From positions 186,001-250,000 of the forward strand of contig JBEMAQ010000002.1 of NCBI GenBank assembly GCA_040274725.1: a DNA stretch of 64,000 nt. Reading direction: 5' to 3'. Positions within the stretch are counted from its first letter, which is position 1. Every line of letters starts with the position of its first letter. Below are positions 36,854-45,557 of this stretch, in pieces. The DNA comes from Solibacillus sp040274725 (GTDB taxonomy: Bacteria; Bacillota; Bacilli; Bacillales_A; Planococcaceae). The notes under the pieces are model-generated. The model saw only the letters and a program-made list of their open reading frames with translations, had not been told where the DNA came from and did no database searches. The position numbers and the translations under genes were made by a program.

Positions 36854-38017
36854 ATGTTTCAAAATGACAAAATTGACATTGCCTCATTAGATGTAATATT
36901 TAATAGAATGCTAGAAACAATCACAAATTCTAAAGATGATATTTTCATTATAAGCGAACAGAGTCGTAGAAACTTTGAAGATATGCAAAATGAATTAGAA
37001 ATTGTTAGACAAGAAATTTCGATGATAATTGATGAAGGCGATAACTTAGAAAAAATGACGCAACTGGCAAAGCAGCGACTCGTCGTGGTGAGTAAAGCCT
37101 TTAATAATTATACAGAAGAACAAGTGCGTGCGGCGTATGAAAATGCAAATAATTTGCAACTTCAATTATCGCTCACAAAAGAGCGTGAGAAGCAGCTCCG
37201 TAATAAACGTGACGATTTAGAGCGACGCATGAAAAATCTTTATGATACAATTGAAAGAGCAGAGCATATTGTGAACCAAGTAAATGTCGTGATTAACTAT
37301 TTAACGACGGACTTGAAAAATGTAGGTGCCGCGTTAGAGCAAGCAAAGGTAAAACAAGAATTTGGTATTCGTATTATTGCGGCACAAGAAGAGGAACGCA
37401 AGCGACTTTCACGCGAAATTCATGATGGACCAGCGCAAATGATGGCGAACGTCTTAATGCGAACGAACTTAATTGATCGGACGTATCGTGAAAAGGGTGT
37501 AGAGGCAGCAGTTAAAGAAATTGCTGACTTTAAAGGAACTGTTCGTAATGCACTGTCTGAGGTACGCCGGATTATTTATGATCTAAGACCAATGGCACTC
37601 GATGATTTAGGCATTGTGCCGACATTAAAAAAATACACGGCGACGATGATGGAATACAATGAAGGAGTCAATATCGAGTTTCAATCATACAGTACAGAGC
37701 AGCGTATACCATCTGAGTATGAGGTCTCTATTTTCCGCCTTGTACAGGAATGTATTACAAATGCTTTGAAGCATGGGAAACCAACAGAGATTTCTGTAAA
37801 AATCGAGTGGTTGCGTAATGATATAAATATTGTAGTAAAAGATAACGGTATCGGTTTCGATATAAATAACGTAAGTGACAAATCGTTCGGCATTGTTGGG
37901 ATGAGAGAACGAATTGAGCTTTTAAAAGGGACTATTGATATCATCTCTACGCCGGGTAATGGAACAGTAGTAATGTTTAAAATCCCATTTCCACATGAAA
38001 AAAATATGATTTTATAA
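36854..38017 (+). CDS. degS: Sensor histidine kinase DegS
   Basis: A 387-residue cytoplasmic kinase with no membrane segment. The N-terminal half is a long coiled-coil sensor (DegS family, about 1-170). The HisKA_3 phosphoacceptor is His190 (SREIHDGPAQMMAN), and the HATPase_c domain (about 280-380) has N (CITNALKHGK), G1 (DNGIGFD) and G2 (GIVGMRERI) boxes. It phosphorylates DegU, controlling motility, secreted enzymes, competence and biofilm in Bacillus. It forms an operon with degU 19 nt downstream. The SD is GGAGAGTGAGG. Confidence 0.95.
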   Translation: MFQNDKIDIASLDVIFNRMLETITNSKDDIFIISEQSRRNFEDMQNELEIVRQEISMIIDEGDNLEKMTQLAKQRLVVVSKAFNNYTEEQVRAAYENANNLQLQLSLTKEREKQLRNKRDDLERRMKNLYDTIERAEHIVNQVNVVINYLTTDLKNVGAALEQAKVKQEFGIRIIAAQEEERKRLSREIHDGPAQMMANVLMRTNLIDRTYREKGVEAAVKEIADFKGTVRNALSEVRRIIYDLRPMALDDLGIVPTLKKYTATMMEYNEGVNIEFQSYSTEQRIPSEYEVSIFRLVQECITNALKHGKPTEISVKIEWLRNDINIVVKDNGIGFDINNVSDKSFGIVGMRERIELLKGTIDIISTPGNGTVVMFKIPFPHEKNMIL

Positions 38018-38036
38018 TTTATTGGGGGTAAATAAT

Positions 38037-38711
38037 ATGACAAAAATTATTATTGTAGACGATCACCAGCTTTTTAGAGAAGGTGTAAAACGAATTTTGG
38101 ACTTCGAGGATTCATTTGAAGTAGTTGCTGAAGGTGATGACGGTACGAATGTTGTTAGTATTTATTCAAGATTCCAACCAGATGTTGTCTTAATGGACAT
38201 TAATATGCCAGGCAAAAATGGCGTAGAGGCAACAGCGGATCTTTTAGTAGAGTTTCCAGATGCAAAAGTAATGATGTTATCGATTCATGATGACGAATCA
38301 TACGTAACACACGCCCTAAAATCAGGTGCACTTGGCTATATGCTAAAAGAAATGGATGCAGATGAAATCGTTGAAGCGATCAAGGTCGTGGCAAACGGCG
38401 GCTCATACTTACATCCAAAAGTAACGAAAAACTTAGTAGCAGAATTCCGCCGTCTATCAGAGCACGAAAACAAAGGGAATTTCCACCAAACAGAAATCCG
38501 CCGCCCATTCCACTTATTAACGAAGCGTGAATGTGAAGTGCTACAGCTGTTAACAGACGGCCAATCAAACCGTACAATCGGTGAAACATTATACATTTCA
38601 GAAAAAACGGTTAAAAACCACGTTTCAAGCATTCTGCAAAAAATGAACGTAAACGACCGTACACAAGCGGTAGTAACAGCAATCAAAAACGGCTGGGTTG
38701 AAGTACGTTAA
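38037..38711 (+). CDS. degU: Response regulator DegU
   Basis: A 224-residue NarL/FixJ-type regulator. The receiver domain (1-120) has Asp8/Asp9, phosphoacceptor Asp54 (VVLMDINMPG) and a conserved Lys near 105. The LuxR-type helix-turn-helix (about 155-220) reads LTKRECEVLQLLTDGQSNRTIGETLYISEKTVKNHVSSILQKM across its two helices. ATG 38037 is preferred over TTG 38022 because the GGGGG SD lies between them. It is followed by a terminator. In B. subtilis, comFA and flagellar genes downstream answer to DegU. Confidence 0.95.
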   Translation: MTKIIIVDDHQLFREGVKRILDFEDSFEVVAEGDDGTNVVSIYSRFQPDVVLMDINMPGKNGVEATADLLVEFPDAKVMMLSIHDDESYVTHALKSGALGYMLKEMDADEIVEAIKVVANGGSYLHPKVTKNLVAEFRRLSEHENKGNFHQTEIRRPFHLLTKRECEVLQLLTDGQSNRTIGETLYISEKTVKNHVSSILQKMNVNDRTQAVVTAIKNGWVEVR

Positions 38712-38724
38712 TAGAGCAAAATAT

Positions 38725-38776
38725 AGAGTCTATCTTTTTTCACCAGGTGAGGTGAGTGGAGGTAGGCTTTTTTGTT
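38725..38776 (+). terminator. Terminator of degSU
   Basis: AGTCTATCT pairs with AGGTAGGCT (G-U pairs), followed by TTTTTTG; a CACC..GGTG hairpin sits in the loop. Confidence 0.65.
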
Positions 38777-38825
38777 TGATTTACAATAAGTAAATTCTCT
38801 TGAAATGATGAGGGGCTATTTAATA

Positions 38826-39424
38826 AGGGCTGATTTCCGTTCCAGGCTGAGGCCGACACGATGTCGGTCAGGAAGGCGTTGTCGCATGGATGCGACGCTT
38901 TTAGCCTTCCTTCCTTTATTCCCTGGGGGCGTGGCTACAACTAAATATTCCCGGACGGAGCCGGGAATATTGGATTTTCCGCGCACGCTCTCTCCCCAAG
39001 GAGTCGCCTGCCTTCTACTCCAATCCGCTCGTTAAATCAAGGTGTAGCTTTTATTGCACTTTCTATTAAGAGGTAGCTTTAAATTTAAATTAAACTTTTT
39101 ATTCAAGTCTACAAAATAAGCCTTTTCCTCGATGGAATTGCTAGCTTAAGGACTGTTTTTTATTTTAAAGGAAAAATAAATGCAGGGCTTTTCTAGGCAA
39201 TTAATCCTTTTATTTAGAGCAAAAATGTTATTCTTAGTTTAATCTTTTAATCATGTCATTAAAAACAAAACCTTGATGAAAATACTGTTGATTGGAGCGG
39301 AAGGGGGCGACTCCAGCGGGAACAGCACGTGCGGAAAATCCTTTCTTTTGCTGCGCCGTATGGCAGCAAAAGAAATAGTTGGAGCCGTGCCCGCGGAAAG
39401 CGTCCCCTGTAGCGGAAATCAACC
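38826..39424 (+). repeat. Family A composite inverted-repeat element, copy 5
   Basis: The first arm (38829-39028) runs from CTGATTTCCGTTCC to CTCCAATCCGC. It carries an extra nested module (GTCGCATGGATGCGAC, inside a GGAAGGC..GCCTTCC stem) and a perfect ATATTCCCGG..CCGGGAATAT stem. The core (39029-39287) has GTAGCTTTTATTGCACTTTC and CTCGATGGAATTGCTA. The second arm (39288-39422) runs from GTTGATTGGAGCGG to AGCGGAAATCAAC and lacks the ACAAATGC module present in copies 2 and 4. It occupies most of the gap between degU and the lipoprotein gene. Confidence 0.88.
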
Positions 39425-39604
39425 CCTGCATAATAAAGCCAAACCTTAATTAATAAACTGCAACATAAAAAACAAAAACGCGTCTTACTTCATGTGAAAA
39501 GAGAAGCCATGAGTTAAATACTTAAAAATCTCTGACAACTTCTTTTCTAATACACAACACAATTTGCAGTATGCTAAAATGATTCGCAGGGGGTAATTAG
39601 AATT

Positions 39605-40135
39605 ATGAATAAATGGATAATAATGGTTTTAACGACACTTCTTTTAATTGGCTGCAGTGACGCGCAAGGTGACGGCGCAGAGCCACAGGTAGAATCAAAA
39701 GAAGAGATAAAAGGTGCAACAGTTGGTTTTTCAATGACAGGTGGCACAATAGAAGAGGCAAGTGGTGTGCCGGAAGATGAAAAAGAAAAGATTGTGGCCT
39801 TATTTAATGAATATATTCAAGCATCGAACGATGAAGATATCGAGCGTTATATGGCGACCATCACCGAAAATCCAAAAGGCTTTGATTATGAGGAAGACCG
39901 ACAAAATACATTAGCAATTTTTGAAACGTATGACGTAACACGCACAGCGGATAATATTACGATTGTGAAATATAGCGAAGACGAGGCACAGGTGTATGCT
40001 GATGTCACGGTGACGACGAAGGAATTTGCGACAAATAATGAATTTGTTAGTGAAGGAAAGCAAGTAACGGTACTTATTAAAGAAGATGATCAGTGGGGCA
40101 TCTCTAGTATTCATGGGATGGTGGAAAATAACTAA
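39605..40135 (+). CDS. Putative lipoprotein of unknown function
   Basis: A 176-residue protein with a lipoprotein signal peptide (lipobox LIGC, Cys17), an acidic linker to about residue 55, and a C-terminal alpha+beta domain (about 58-175). The latter resembles NTF2/SnoaL-like folds: EKIVALFNEYIQASNDEDIERYMATI, then strands such as AQVYADVTVTT. That fold assignment is tentative. It has a GCAGGGGG SD. It lies between a family A repeat and the TnpB element, a spot where B. subtilis has no gene, so it may be a local insertion. Function unknown. Confidence 0.85.
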   Translation: MNKWIIMVLTTLLLIGCSDAQGDGAEPQVESKEEIKGATVGFSMTGGTIEEASGVPEDEKEKIVALFNEYIQASNDEDIERYMATITENPKGFDYEEDRQNTLAIFETYDVTRTADNITIVKYSEDEAQVYADVTVTTKEFATNNEFVSEGKQVTVLIKEDDQWGISSIHGMVENN

Positions 40136-40365
40136 TTAATAGCTATGCTACACAATTACTGACAGATACGGTAATATAGAAATATAGGAGTGTAAAAACA
40201 GTTAATAATTTTATAGGTGATTATGTACAAACGACCTAAATTATGTAGCGAAAAAATCGTCATTCTAGGATGAACGAATGCAAAATTCCATCTCGATGTT
40301 GTCTCTGTTTCATAGTCAAATTTATCGGTTATAAACTTATAAAAGAACTTTGGATAGGGTGAGCA

Positions 40366-41532
40366 ATGAACATGAAAAAAGCTTTTTTCGTCGAAATTCG
40401 TCCAACCGAGGCACAAAAGAAAAAAATCCATCAAACAATTGGCACGTGTAGGTATGTGTACAATTTGTATGTAGCGAAGGTGAAAGAGCAGTATGAGGCA
40501 GGCGGTCACTTTTTAACCGGGTTTACGTTTTCAAAATGGCTAAATAATGTTCATACCAAGCAAACTGACTTTTGGATTAAAGAAACGTCTAGTAAGGCAA
40601 CAAAGCAGGCAATTATGAATGGAGAACGCGCGTTTCGGGAATTTTTTGCAGGGAAGAATGGCTATCCGCGCTTTAAAAGGAAAAGCAAACAGGATGTGAA
40701 GTGTTATTTTCCGAAAAACAATCCAACAGACTGGACGGTTGAACGCCACCGCGTGAAAATTCCAACACTAGGCTGGATGCGGTTGAAGGAATATGGCTAT
40801 ATTCCTAAACATGTCACTGTCACAAGTGGTACGGTTTCGTTCCGTGCGGGTAGATATTATGTTTCTGTTTTGTGTGAAGCTGAACAATCAGTTAAAACCG
40901 TGGAGCTAAAAGAAAAAGGGCTCGGTGTGGATTTAGGTTTAGCTTCCTTTGCTGTGACGGATGAAGAAATATTTTATGGAAATGTTAATAAAACAAAGAC
41001 TATTAAAAAATTAGAAAAAGCGTTAAGACGCGAACAACGCTCTTTGTCTCGCAAATACGAAAATATAAAAAAGAGAGGTGACAAGTCTGCTACGAAAAGA
41101 GCCAACATCGACAAAAATGTATATCGAGTGCAGCGCCTGTATCAGAGATTAGTCGCGATTCGCGCAGAGTATGTGAAATCTGTTGTCCATGATTTGGTAA
41201 AAGCCAAGCCAAATTATATAACGATTGAGGATTTAAACATTAAAGGAATGCTGAAAAACCGTCATCTCTCAAAAGCAGTGGCGAGTCAATGCTTTTATCT
41301 CTTTAACGTTTGGCTATTAGCAAAATGTCAGGAGCACGGGATTGAATTACGTCAAGTGAACCGATTTTATCCAAGTTCTAAAAAATGTGCGGGCTGTGGG
41401 CATATAAAGTCGAGGTTAAAGATATCGGAAAGAGTTTACTACTGTGAGGCATGTGGACGTGCAGCAGACCGCGATGTGAATGCGGCGATGAATTTGTTAC
41501 AGGCAACGGTTTATAAGGTATTAACTGCCTAA
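40366..41532 (+). CDS. tnpB: TnpB RNA-guided nuclease homologue
   Basis: A 388-residue TnpB, a normal length for the compact family. An N-terminal helix-turn-helix and beta-barrel region is followed by a split RuvC: Asp189 (GVDLGLASFAV), Glu288 (ITIEDLNIKGM) and Asp368/Asp370 (ADRDVNAAMNLL). A four-Cys zinc finger (CAGCG ... CEACG) lies between the last two. All catalytic residues are intact, so it may be active. TnpB proteins cut DNA guided by an RNA made from the element's right end. There is no partner transposase. It starts at ATG 40366 behind GGGTGAG. It interrupts the degU-degV order of B. subtilis. Confidence 0.93.
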   Translation: MNMKKAFFVEIRPTEAQKKKIHQTIGTCRYVYNLYVAKVKEQYEAGGHFLTGFTFSKWLNNVHTKQTDFWIKETSSKATKQAIMNGERAFREFFAGKNGYPRFKRKSKQDVKCYFPKNNPTDWTVERHRVKIPTLGWMRLKEYGYIPKHVTVTSGTVSFRAGRYYVSVLCEAEQSVKTVELKEKGLGVDLGLASFAVTDEEIFYGNVNKTKTIKKLEKALRREQRSLSRKYENIKKRGDKSATKRANIDKNVYRVQRLYQRLVAIRAEYVKSVVHDLVKAKPNYITIEDLNIKGMLKNRHLSKAVASQCFYLFNVWLLAKCQEHGIELRQVNRFYPSSKKCAGCGHIKSRLKISERVYYCEACGRAADRDVNAAMNLLQATVYKVLTA

Positions 41533-41675
41533 AATCGTGCCACTGTACGGCGGGCTACGTCGGAATTTACGCCTGTGGAGAGCCAAACAATCGGAGTAGT
41601 CATCTGACAAAACGAGGCTCGTAGAAGCAGGAACACTCTAAAAATATACGTATGTCTATGTTTTTAGTAGCAGAG
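41440..41675 (+). ncRNA. Predicted omega-RNA (right-end guide RNA) of the TnpB element
   Basis: By analogy with characterised elements, the guide RNA scaffold overlaps the 3' end of tnpB and runs through the structured right end. Visible structure: GTACGGCGGGCTACG..., CTGTGGAGAGCC, ACGAGGCTCGT hairpin, AGAAGCAGGAA, then a CACTCT/AGAGTG stem. The guide would start just past the right end, inside the 5' part of degV. Limits are approximate. Confidence 0.4.
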
Positions 41676-41682
41676 TGAATCT

Positions 41683-42525
41683 ATGAAAACAGCTGTTGTA
41701 ACCGATAGCACCGCTTATTTGACGCCTGAAGAACGCGAATGCTATCACATTTATATGGTGCCTTTATGTGTAAATATTGCAGGGGTTGTCTATGACGAAG
41801 AAGTAGACTTAACAGCTGGCGAGTTTTACGACAAGGTAAGGGGAGCGAAAGAGTTCCCGAAGACGACACAGCCTCCGATTGGGAAGTTTGTGGAATTATT
41901 TGAACAATTATCGAAAGACTATGATGATATTGTGACAATCCATTTATCAAGCGGTATTAGCGGTACATATCAAGGTGCACTGCAAGCCGGTGACATGGTG
42001 GATGACGTAAATGTTTACGGCTTTGATACAGAAGTTGCCGCTTATGCACAAGGCATTTATGTAAAAGAAGCAGCAAAACTTGCAGCAACAGGCGCTTCGG
42101 GTCAAGAAATTATGGACCATTTAGAAGCACTTCGCCCAACAATGGGTGCTTACTTCATTGTAGATGACTTAGCTCATTTACAGCGTGGAGGACGCTTATC
42201 CGCGGCTGCGGCACTAATTGGTGGTTTACTGCAAGTGAAGCCAATTTTGCACTTCCAGGATAAGGTCATTGTTCCGTTTGAAAAAATCCGTACGCGTAAA
42301 AAGGCTATGCGCCGCGCGGAGGAAAAGCTAGCGGAAGCGCTACAGCAAACACCACAGCTGCAAGCGACTGTTATTCATGCCAATTGCGAAGAAGAAGCAA
42401 AGGAATGGATGGCAAGCTTACAGGAAAGCTACCCAACAGTCGACTTTACACTTAGTTATTTCGGTCCGGTAATCGGCACGCATTTAGGTGAAGGCTCGGT
42501 AGCACTTGGCTGGATGAAAAAATAA
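41683..42525 (+). CDS. degV: DegV family fatty-acid-binding protein
   Basis: A 280-residue soluble protein of the DegV/FakB family. The N-terminal VVTDSTAYL, the IVTIHLSSGISGTYQGAL block and the lipid-site region LAHLQRGGRLS..AALIGGLLQVKPIL are seen. Family members bind fatty acids and, as FakB, present them to the kinase FakA. The name comes from its position next to degSU in B. subtilis (yviA). Its SD is weak (CAGAGTGA), and the TnpB element ends only a few bases upstream, so its native promoter may have been displaced. Confidence 0.93.
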   Translation: MKTAVVTDSTAYLTPEERECYHIYMVPLCVNIAGVVYDEEVDLTAGEFYDKVRGAKEFPKTTQPPIGKFVELFEQLSKDYDDIVTIHLSSGISGTYQGALQAGDMVDDVNVYGFDTEVAAYAQGIYVKEAAKLAATGASGQEIMDHLEALRPTMGAYFIVDDLAHLQRGGRLSAAAALIGGLLQVKPILHFQDKVIVPFEKIRTRKKAMRRAEEKLAEALQQTPQLQATVIHANCEEEAKEWMASLQESYPTVDFTLSYFGPVIGTHLGEGSVALGWMKK

Positions 42526-42530
42526 TGAAT

Positions 42531-42566
42531 GAGCAGTCTCTACATTTTTGTAGGGGCTGTTTTTAT
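42531..42566 (+). terminator. Terminator between degV and comFA
   Basis: AGCAGTCTCTACA pairs with TGTAGGGGCTGTT (G-U pairs), then TTTATTTT. Confidence 0.8.
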
Positions 42567-42589
42567 TTTGCAAGAAAGGAGCAGTTAGG

Positions 42590-43975
42590 ATGGAAACAAA
42601 GAAAGGCACATATAAAGGTCTTATTATCGAGCCAAAAATTCAACATTTTTTCGCAGGGCGTATTTGGTCGCGCACGAATACGCCGTTTCCACAACAAAAG
42701 ATTGAAGCGTATATAAAGGCTGGGTTGTTTACTGTACAGCCAGCCGTCGTGCAAAGGGGGAACAAGCTTTACTGTAATCGTTGTCACAATGACAAACAGC
42801 CGCAGTTTGTCACATTTCGTTGTGCGCGCTGCGAGGGGCTATGCCATTATTGCAGGCACTGTATTACGATGGGGCGCATGGTGAGCTGCGAGGAGCTGAT
42901 TACATGGAATGGACCGCAGCCGCGCAGGCAGTTGCGGCATGATTTTTCGTGGAGTGGTCAATTTACAAATCAGCAACAGCAGGCGGCAAAGGAGTTAGCT
43001 GGGAGCATACAACAAGGGCGTAATCATTTACTGCGCGCAGTATGCGGAGCAGGAAAGACGGAAATTTTGTTTCAAGCAATCATTGGTGCACTAAGAAAGG
43101 GCCTACGCGTTTGTGTTGCCACACCGCGCACGGATGTAGTGCTCGAATTGTATCCGCGCTTTTTGCAAGTGTTTCCTAAAACGACTATCCATGCACTGTA
43201 CGGCGGCGCAAAGCCAGACGCGCAATTTGCACAGCTCGTCCTTGCGACAACCCATCAGCTGTACCGTTTTGAACAGGCATTTGATGTCATGATTATTGAC
43301 GAGGCCGATGCATTTCCGTATACGATGGACGCGGCACTGCAAAAGGCTGTGCTCAAAGCAAAAAAGCAGCAAGCCCCAATCGGCTATGTCACAGCGACCC
43401 CGTCGGCCGATTTAATCACGCGCTGCAAAAAAGAACAGTGGGGCTACTCATTTATTAAACGGCGCTATCATGGACATAATTTGCCAGTGCCGCGCACAGA
43501 AAGCTTGTGGAACTATGAGAAGACAATTCGTAAAGGAAAAATCCCGGAAAAATTAGTACGCTGGCTTACGGAAAAGCTCGTCCGCAATGAGCAGGTGCTG
43601 TTATTTTTCCCGACGATTGATTTGCTTGAGCAGGCACTCTCGCTTTTTCAGCAAATAGAGCCATTAATGGAGGGCGTGCATGCAGAGGACCCAGAGAGAA
43701 AAGAGAAGGTGCTACGCCTGCGAAACGGCGAATTGAAGGGCTTATTGACAACGACGATTTTAGAGCGCGGCATTACGATTAAAAACGTACAGGTCGCTGT
43801 CATTGGTGCAGAGCAGACCATTTTCACTGCAAGTGCGCTCATACAAATTAGTGGGCGTGTCGGACGCAATGCAGATTTTCCGGCAGGAGATATCGTCTTC
43901 TTTCATCACGGGTTAACGGCGGAAATGGATGAGGCAATTGATGAAATTACGTTAATGAATAAGGGGAGTGAGTAA
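42590..43975 (+). CDS. comFA: Late competence helicase ComFA
   Basis: A 461-residue DEAD-box-like ATPase needed for DNA uptake in transformation. The N-terminal part carries the ComFA zinc-finger Cys set (YCNRC..., CARC..., CHYCRHC, residues about 60-90). Then come Walker A (AVCGAGKTEI), Walker B (MIIDEADAFPY), TATPS motif III, and motif VI ISGRVGRNADFPAGD. It acts at the inner membrane face with ComEC. It abuts comFC with no gap. comFB, which lies between them in B. subtilis, is absent. The SD is AAAGGAG. Confidence 0.95.
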   Translation: METKKGTYKGLIIEPKIQHFFAGRIWSRTNTPFPQQKIEAYIKAGLFTVQPAVVQRGNKLYCNRCHNDKQPQFVTFRCARCEGLCHYCRHCITMGRMVSCEELITWNGPQPRRQLRHDFSWSGQFTNQQQQAAKELAGSIQQGRNHLLRAVCGAGKTEILFQAIIGALRKGLRVCVATPRTDVVLELYPRFLQVFPKTTIHALYGGAKPDAQFAQLVLATTHQLYRFEQAFDVMIIDEADAFPYTMDAALQKAVLKAKKQQAPIGYVTATPSADLITRCKKEQWGYSFIKRRYHGHNLPVPRTESLWNYEKTIRKGKIPEKLVRWLTEKLVRNEQVLLFFPTIDLLEQALSLFQQIEPLMEGVHAEDPERKEKVLRLRNGELKGLLTTTILERGITIKNVQVAVIGAEQTIFTASALIQISGRVGRNADFPAGDIVFFHHGLTAEMDEAIDEITLMNKGSE

Positions 43976-44581
43976 ATGCACAAGCCAATTGTAGATTGCT
44001 TACTCTGCAATACGCCACTGCAGCAAATTTTTGGCTGGCAAAATTTTTTCATTCGTCAATTGCCACAAGTGATTTGCGCGCGCTGTGAGGGCAAATTTGA
44101 GCGCATAATTGAGCAGCAAGAAGAAGGAGTGCGGTCACTTTTTATGTATAATGCTGCAATGAAGGACTATATCCATCGTTATAAATTTTTAGGTGACGTT
44201 GCACTCGCAAAAGTATTTAGCCGCCTGTTGAACAAAATTTTCAAGCAACAGCAGGCACTCATTGTACCGATTCCGATGCACCCAGCTAATTTGAAGAAAC
44301 GAACATTTGCGCCAGTGGATGAGTTGCTTACTGCGGCAGAAATTCCATTTACACACGTATTAGCCAAGACAACAACGGAAACACAGGTCGGCAAAACACG
44401 CGCACAGCGTCTCGCGGTATCACAATTATTTGATGTTGTTGATCGAAAGCTAATCGAAAATAATGAGATTATTCTATTTGATGATTTGTACACAACCGGC
44501 ACGACAATCGACCATGCAAAGCGAGCGCTACACCAAGCAGGTGCGCAGGAGATTAAGGTAGTTACATTGATTCGTGGGTGA
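43976..44581 (+). CDS. comFC: Competence-associated phosphoribosyltransferase-like protein ComFC
   Basis: A 201-residue protein with an N-terminal zinc ribbon (CLLCNTPL ... CARCEGKF, residues about 9-42) and a type I PRTase-like domain (about 75-200). The PRPP motif IILFDDLYTTGTTIDHAKRAL is seen. It is required for full transformation in Bacillus and pairs with ComFA. Its ATG follows the comFA stop directly, with GGGGAGTGAG as the SD inside comFA. Confidence 0.95.
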   Translation: MHKPIVDCLLCNTPLQQIFGWQNFFIRQLPQVICARCEGKFERIIEQQEEGVRSLFMYNAAMKDYIHRYKFLGDVALAKVFSRLLNKIFKQQQALIVPIPMHPANLKKRTFAPVDELLTAAEIPFTHVLAKTTTETQVGKTRAQRLAVSQLFDVVDRKLIENNEIILFDDLYTTGTTIDHAKRALHQAGAQEIKVVTLIRG

Positions 44582-44705
44582 AAGTTACTATTGAAAAGCA
44601 GAAAAGGCTCAAAAAGTCATATTTCTTAAGAAAACAATGAAATTTGTTATGAGTATTGTATAATAGGTGTATACAAAGAGAACGGAAATTATTGGAGGGA
44701 ACGAA

Positions 44706-45122
44706 GTGGCTGAATTAAGAAATTGTCCGATATGCGACGAGTATTTTAACTATACAGGTATTCGAGAAATTTGCCATAAATGCTCAGTGAAGGAAGAAGA
44801 GCTTTACCAAATTGTGTACCGCTTCTTGCGTAAGCGTGAAAACCGCGCGGCAAATATAGACCGTATTGAAGAAGCGACAGGTGTTACAAAGGATTTATTA
44901 TATAAATGGGTACGCAAAGGACGCTTACATCCAGCGGTCTTCCCGAATTTAGGCTACCCTTGCGATAACTGTGGTCATTTAACCACGCAGGGCAAGCTAT
45001 GTGAAAAATGCCAAAACAGCATAAAATCTGATTTGCGTACATTTGAGGCAGCGAAGGAATTTAGAGAAGATATTGTAAGGCACGACCGTGCAACTTATCA
45101 TTCAGAAAAAAGAGATAAATAG
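44706..45122 (+). CDS. yvyF: Flagellar operon protein YvyF (TIGR03826 type)
   Basis: A 138-residue protein with an N-terminal zinc-binding motif (CPICDEYFNYTG...CHKC), a central helix-turn-helix-like segment (about 45-75: IDRIEEATGVTKDLLYKWVRKGRL), and a second Cys cluster (CDNCGHLTTQGKLCEKCQ). YvyF-type proteins occur only next to flgM in Firmicutes; the role is not well defined. It starts at GTG 44706, set by GGAGGG at 6 nt; an upstream frame extension to 44667 has no SD. A TATAAT at 44659-44664 may serve as its -10. Confidence 0.9.
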   Translation: MAELRNCPICDEYFNYTGIREICHKCSVKEEELYQIVYRFLRKRENRAANIDRIEEATGVTKDLLYKWVRKGRLHPAVFPNLGYPCDNCGHLTTQGKLCEKCQNSIKSDLRTFEAAKEFREDIVRHDRATYHSEKRDK

Positions 45123-45127
45123 AATGG

Positions 45128-45167
45128 AAAACTATGTTAAGAGCATTCTCTTTAGCATAGTTTTTTT
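45128..45167 (+). terminator. Terminator after yvyF
   Basis: AAACTATG...TAAGAG and CTCTTTAG..CATAGTTT arms, followed by TTTTTTG. Confidence 0.85.
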
Positions 45168-45220
45168 GTTACTAAAATCACAGACTCGGGCACTTAATCA
45201 CAACTTTTTTTTCGGAATTA

Positions 45221-45247
45221 TTAACATTTAACTAAAAACGTCGACAT
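45221..45247 (+). promoter_or_regulatory. Candidate sigma-D promoter of flgM-flgN-flgK-flgL
   Basis: TTAA-N15-GTCGACAT compares with the Bacillus sigma-D pattern TAAA-N15-GCCGATAT. It lies about 38 nt before flgM. The -35 is imperfect. Confidence 0.35.
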
Positions 45248-45284
45248 AATAAGTAAAGTAACAGCTTTGAGGGGAGGTTCTTTT

Positions 45285-45545
45285 ATGAAAATTAATCCAT
45301 TTGGTGTTCAAGCCATTAATACGTATGCAAATCAAGCGCGCGCGGTGAAGGAAACGAAGCAAAGTGCTACATTTGCAGATAAGCTTGAAATTTCTTCAGC
45401 AGCAAAAGAGATGCAAAGCACGTCTACGTATGCAGCAGACCGTGCAGAGCGTGTACAAAAACTAAAGGCAGATATTCAGTCAGGTGACTACAAGGTTGAT
45501 GCCAACCAAGTAGCACGCGATATGCTGAATTATTATAGAGGATAG
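45285..45545 (+). CDS. flgM: Anti-sigma-D factor FlgM
   Basis: An 86-residue protein with the FlgM layout: a disordered N-terminus (INPFGVQAINTYANQ), KLEISSAAKEMQ, and the C-terminal sigma-binding helices RVQKLKADIQSGDYKVDANQVARDML. It holds SigD inactive until the hook is finished. ATG 45285 has GGGGAGG at 7 nt; an upstream frame extension to 45267 is not supported. It leads the flgM-flgN-flgK-flgL unit and itself has a sigma-D-like promoter, a feedback arrangement known in Bacillus. Confidence 0.95.
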   Translation: MKINPFGVQAINTYANQARAVKETKQSATFADKLEISSAAKEMQSTSTYAADRAERVQKLKADIQSGDYKVDANQVARDMLNYYRG

Positions 45546-45557
45546 GGAGCTCATCAC

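Larger units (their letters stand above)
40200..41675 (+). mobile_element. IS200/IS605-type element carrying only tnpB (approximate ends)
   Basis: It contains one tnpB gene flanked by about 165 nt on the left and 145 nt on the right that belong to neither neighbour. No Y1 transposase (tnpA) is present, so it is an IS1341-like, TnpB-only element. The right flank shows the usual post-tnpB structured sequence ending in AGAAGCAGGAA and a CACTCT...AGAGTG hairpin directly before the degV gene. The exact ends were not determined. Confidence 0.5.
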
